Part shown: positions 7,119 through 8,884 of the stretch, piece after piece
How the letters are laid out: each line of letters begins with the position of its first letter
Position numbering within the stretch: position 1 is the first letter of the stretch
Assembly: GCA_002721165.1 (NCBI GenBank)
Contig: PBJS01000014.1
Location: 12,502 to 21,385, forward strand
Direction: 5' to 3'
DNA length: 8,884 nt
Source of the DNA: Legionellales bacterium
Lineage (GTDB): Bacteria > Pseudomonadota > Gammaproteobacteria > Eutrophobiales > Eutrophobiaceae
Made by a program: the position numbers and the translations under genes
Notes under the pieces: generated by a model
Database searches by the model: none
What the model saw: the letters and a program-made list of their open reading frames with translations, nothing else
What the model was told of the DNA's origin: nothing

Positions 7119-7640
7119 ATGAAAATAGATAAAAATATAATTATTCTTGGTTTAATCGTTTTTGCCGTGGCATTGAGATTAGTTCCTCACCCACCAAATT
7201 TTTCACCTATTGGTGCGATTGGTTTATTTTCTGGCTGTTATTTCTGTTTGAAAAGATCTTGGTTGATACCGATTTTTGCTTTATTAATTAGTGATTTTAT
7301 TCTTGGTTTTTATAATCCAATATCAATGATGACTGTATATTTATCCTTTGTAGTTTCAGTAATGATAGGTAAAACTTTTCTTAAAAATAAACAAACCCCG
7401 TACAGGCTTGGTGGTGCAGCACTAGTTTCTGCTAGCCAGTTTTTTGTTTTTACTAATTTAGGTGTTTGGCTATCAGGTACGCTTTATCAGGTAAATCTCG
7501 CTGGTTTAATTGAGTGCTTTGTAATGGCAATTCCATTTTATGGTAATTCACTAATTAGTGAATTATTTTATACCTCTGTTTTGTTTGGCGGATATTATAT
7601 TTCGTCACAATGTTTAGGAAGAAAAACTTCACAAGTTTAA
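7119..7640 (+). CDS. DUF6580-type membrane protein, candidate inner-membrane cobalamin transporter
   Basis: A 173-residue, strongly hydrophobic protein with about five membrane segments. The features RLVPHPPNFSPIGAI (20-34), LISDFILGF (56-64), FTNLGVW (111-117) and IPFYGNSLISELFYTSVLFG (138-157) agree with my memory of DUF6580, a family of putative transport proteins resembling the membrane S-subunits of ECF vitamin transporters. It lies 16 bases after the receptor gene and 26 before the adenosyltransferase, inside the riboswitch-controlled unit. A role in carrying B12 or a corrinoid through the inner membrane is therefore a reasonable inference, not a demonstrated one. The ATG at 7119-7121 has only a weak GAG ribosome site. 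The frame is open further upstream, to an ATG at 7020, but that part overlaps the receptor's conserved C-terminus and looks non-coding. No ECF ATPase or EcfT gene is seen nearby. Confidence 0.85.
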   Translation: MKIDKNIIILGLIVFAVALRLVPHPPNFSPIGAIGLFSGCYFCLKRSWLIPIFALLISDFILGFYNPISMMTVYLSFVVSVMIGKTFLKNKQTPYRLGGAALVSASQFFVFTNLGVWLSGTLYQVNLAGLIECFVMAIPFYGNSLISELFYTSVLFGGYYISSQCLGRKTSQV

Positions 7641-7666
7641 AAAGATTTAGTTTTTTAATCTGACCA

Positions 7667-8227
7667 ATGTCTAATCGCCTTACTAAAATTTATACACGCA
7701 CGGGTGATAACGGCACTACTGAGTTATCCAATCATAAACGAGTTAACAAGTCTGATACTCGTATTGAAGCTATGGGTGATATTGATGAATTAAATAGTAT
7801 TATTGGACTACTCAGAGCAGATGATATTCCTAATAATATATCTAGTTATCTATTAAATATACAACATAGGTTATTTGATATTGGCGCTGAATTAGCAATT
7901 CCAGGAAACGCACTAATTTCTCCGGAATCAATAGAAAAATTAGAAGAGCTTATCGATAATTTCAATTCTGACTTACCGGCGCTTAAAGAATTTGTTCTAC
8001 CAGGAGGGTCATTACCGGCATCAATTTGTCATGTAGCAAGAACTGTTTGCCGACGTTCTGAGCGTACTCTTGTTAGGTTAGCTCAAAATGAATCATTAAA
8101 TACTGAAACTATATCCTATATAAATCGTCTATCAGATTTACTTTTTGTGTTTGCTAGAACACTTAATCAAAAGGATGGTAATAAAGAGGTTTTATGGGAT
8201 AGCGAAAGATTAAAAAATTCTATATAA
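7667..8227 (+). CDS. pduO: PduO-type cob(I)alamin adenosyltransferase
   Basis: A 186-residue cytoplasmic enzyme that transfers the 5'-deoxyadenosyl group of ATP to cob(I)alamin, giving adenosylcobalamin (also named ATR or MMAB type). The family motifs appear in order: the ATP-binding TRTGDNGTT (10-18), GDIDELNS (37-44), FDIGAEL (70-76), FVLPGGS (109-115), H122, ARTVCRRSER (124-133) with the conserved arginine pair, and NRLSDLLFVFAR (153-164). Length is normal and it is intact. It is the last gene of the receptor/DUF6580 unit, so it should share the B12 riboswitch. The product could serve enzymes elsewhere in the genome; the neighbouring MetH uses methylcobalamin instead. The ribosome site before the ATG is weak, with only TCTGACCA upstream, which may mean translation coupled to the preceding gene. 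Confidence 0.95.
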   Translation: MSNRLTKIYTRTGDNGTTELSNHKRVNKSDTRIEAMGDIDELNSIIGLLRADDIPNNISSYLLNIQHRLFDIGAELAIPGNALISPESIEKLEELIDNFNSDLPALKEFVLPGGSLPASICHVARTVCRRSERTLVRLAQNESLNTETISYINRLSDLLFVFARTLNQKDGNKEVLWDSERLKNSI

Positions 8228-8253
8228 ATATTATAATTTTTCTATATTTATAT
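8222..8253. terminator. A/T-only inverted repeat between convergent genes, possible bidirectional terminator
   Basis: ATATAAATAT (8222-8231) and ATATTTATAT (8244-8253) are perfect 10-base inverted repeats around a 12-base loop with a T-run. They fill the 26-base gap between the adenosyltransferase stop and the dksA stop, and the left arm includes the former stop codon. With no G-C pair the stem is weak, so its role as a terminator for both strands is a guess from position. Confidence 0.4.
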
Positions 8254-8884
8254 TCAACGATCAGAATGAATAGTGTCGCGAAATTGTTTTTCTTTTAACT
8301 CATGTCTCTCTTGTGCTTCAAGGCAAAGCGTCGCAACTGGCCTTGCTTCAAGACGTTTAATTCCAATTTCGTCACCAGTTTCCTCGCAATAACCAAATGT
8401 ACCATCATCTATACGTTGTATTGCTTCATTAATTTTTCGTAATAATTTTCTTTCACGATCACGCGTTCTTAATTCAAGTCCAAATTCTTCTTCTTGAGTT
8501 GCACGATCAGCTGGATCTGGAAAATTACTTGCATCTTCCTGCATGTGAGAGATTGTTCTTTCAACTTCTTCCTGTAGTTGGGTTCTCCAGGTTGATAAAA
8601 TTTGTCGAAAATGAGCAATTTGTTTTTTACTCATATAAGCTTCAGAGTGCTTTCTTTGATATGGTTTAAATTCAGGTTTTTCAATAGCAGACCGTTTTTT
8701 CTTAATTATTCTTGCGACATTTTTTTTAACTATTACTTTTTCTTTTTCGTCTTTTTTCTTTGTTGAAACTTTCTTCTTAGCCGCTACTTTCTTCTTCGCT
8801 ACTTTCTTCTTCGCAACTTTCTTTTTGCTAGCTTTCTTCTTCGCAACTTTCTTCTTAGCCGCTACCTTCTTCTTCGCTACTTTC
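8254..8884 (-). CDS. dksA: RNA polymerase-binding regulator DksA with lysine-rich N-terminal extension (5' end outside window)
   Basis: DksA binds in the RNA polymerase secondary channel and works with ppGpp to retune transcription. The core has the coiled coil with tip motif FPDPADRA, keeping both aspartates matching E. coli D71 and D74, then QEEEFGLELRTRDRERKL, the globular end and the C-terminal helix. The zinc-finger positions read C-x2-T and C-x2-A (CEET, CLEA), so two of four cysteines are replaced, as in the zinc-independent DksA types I know of. The ATG at 8632-8634 is probably internal. The frame is open for 83 codons upstream to the window edge, and the residues just before it (PYQRKHSEAYM) match E. 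coli PYQEKPGEEYM. Further upstream is a VAKKK/VAAKKK repeat tail, then an acidic/basic linker. At least 209 residues, against 151 in E. coli; the true start is not visible. Confidence 0.92.
   Translation of the reverse strand, partial: KVAKKKVAAKKKVAKKKASKKKVAKKKVAKKKVAAKKKVSTKKKDEKEKVIVKKNVARIIKKKRSAIEKPEFKPYQRKHSEAYMSKKQIAHFRQILSTWRTQLQEEVERTISHMQEDASNFPDPADRATQEEEFGLELRTRDRERKLLRKINEAIQRIDDGTFGYCEETGDEIGIKRLEARPVATLCLEAQERHELKEKQFRDTIHSDR
8770..8883 (-). repeat. In-frame short tandem repeat encoding VAKKK/VAAKKK units of DksA
   Basis: Imperfect 15-base units (GTAGCGAAGAAGAAA type, read on the minus strand) alternate with 18-base units carrying an extra alanine codon. They encode VAKKK, VAAKKK, VAKKK, ASKKK, VAKKK, VAKKK, VAAKKK before the DksA linker and continue to the window edge. 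All units keep frame. Such sequence resembles histone-H1-like bacterial tails and is prone to copy-number change by slippage. Confidence 0.9.

Noticed and set aside
7642..7660. AGATT/AATCT hairpin between the DUF6580 and adenosyltransferase genes as a terminator
   Set aside because: A five-base A/T-rich stem is too weak, and the T-run lies in the loop instead of after it.
8770..8884. CRISPR-like or satellite repeat
   Set aside because: Units are 15-18 bases with no spacers and keep the DksA reading frame, so they are protein-coding tandem repeats.

Overview
The window reads as chromosomal DNA of an AT-rich gammaproteobacterium. MetH follows the E. coli protein almost residue for residue, and the DksA core and the OFA-type transporter are also proteobacterial in style. 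I cannot name a genus. There is no phage, transposon, CRISPR, tRNA or rRNA signal. Genes are tightly packed, with one long control region (4534-5011) between divergent transcription units.

Layout. Positions 1-2351 (minus) hold the first 783 codons of cobalamin-dependent methionine synthase, metH; its 3' end lies off the left edge. A short gap carries a candidate metH promoter and an imperfect hairpin. Positions 2518-4533 (minus) hold a two-gene unit: a 561-residue OFA-family MFS carboxylate transporter, then a 103-residue membrane protein. The divergent control region holds a good sigma70-type promoter, a complete cobalamin riboswitch and its expression platform. Downstream on the plus strand come three closely spaced genes: a TonB-dependent outer-membrane receptor, a DUF6580-type inner-membrane protein, and a PduO-type cob(I)alamin adenosyltransferase. 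Convergent to them at the right edge is dksA (minus). Its frame stays open to the window end and carries a lysine-rich, VAKKK-repeat N-terminal extension.

How it fits together. The plus-strand genes look like a small vitamin B12 acquisition and activation operon under B12 feedback. The receptor would take corrinoid across the outer membrane, the DUF6580 protein is a candidate for the inner-membrane step, and the adenosyltransferase would make adenosylcobalamin. The neighbouring metH is a B12-dependent enzyme but lies outside the riboswitch unit. No corrin-ring synthesis genes and no BtuCDF are visible here, which fits a B12 scavenger, though the rest of the genome could change that.

The points most worth following are: the DUF6580 protein as a BtuCD substitute; an exact 8-nt complementarity between the receptor's Shine-Dalgarno region and the riboswitch B12 box; two large extracytoplasmic insertions in the OFA transporter and its small membrane partner; and the histone-H1-like tail plus half-lost zinc finger of DksA.
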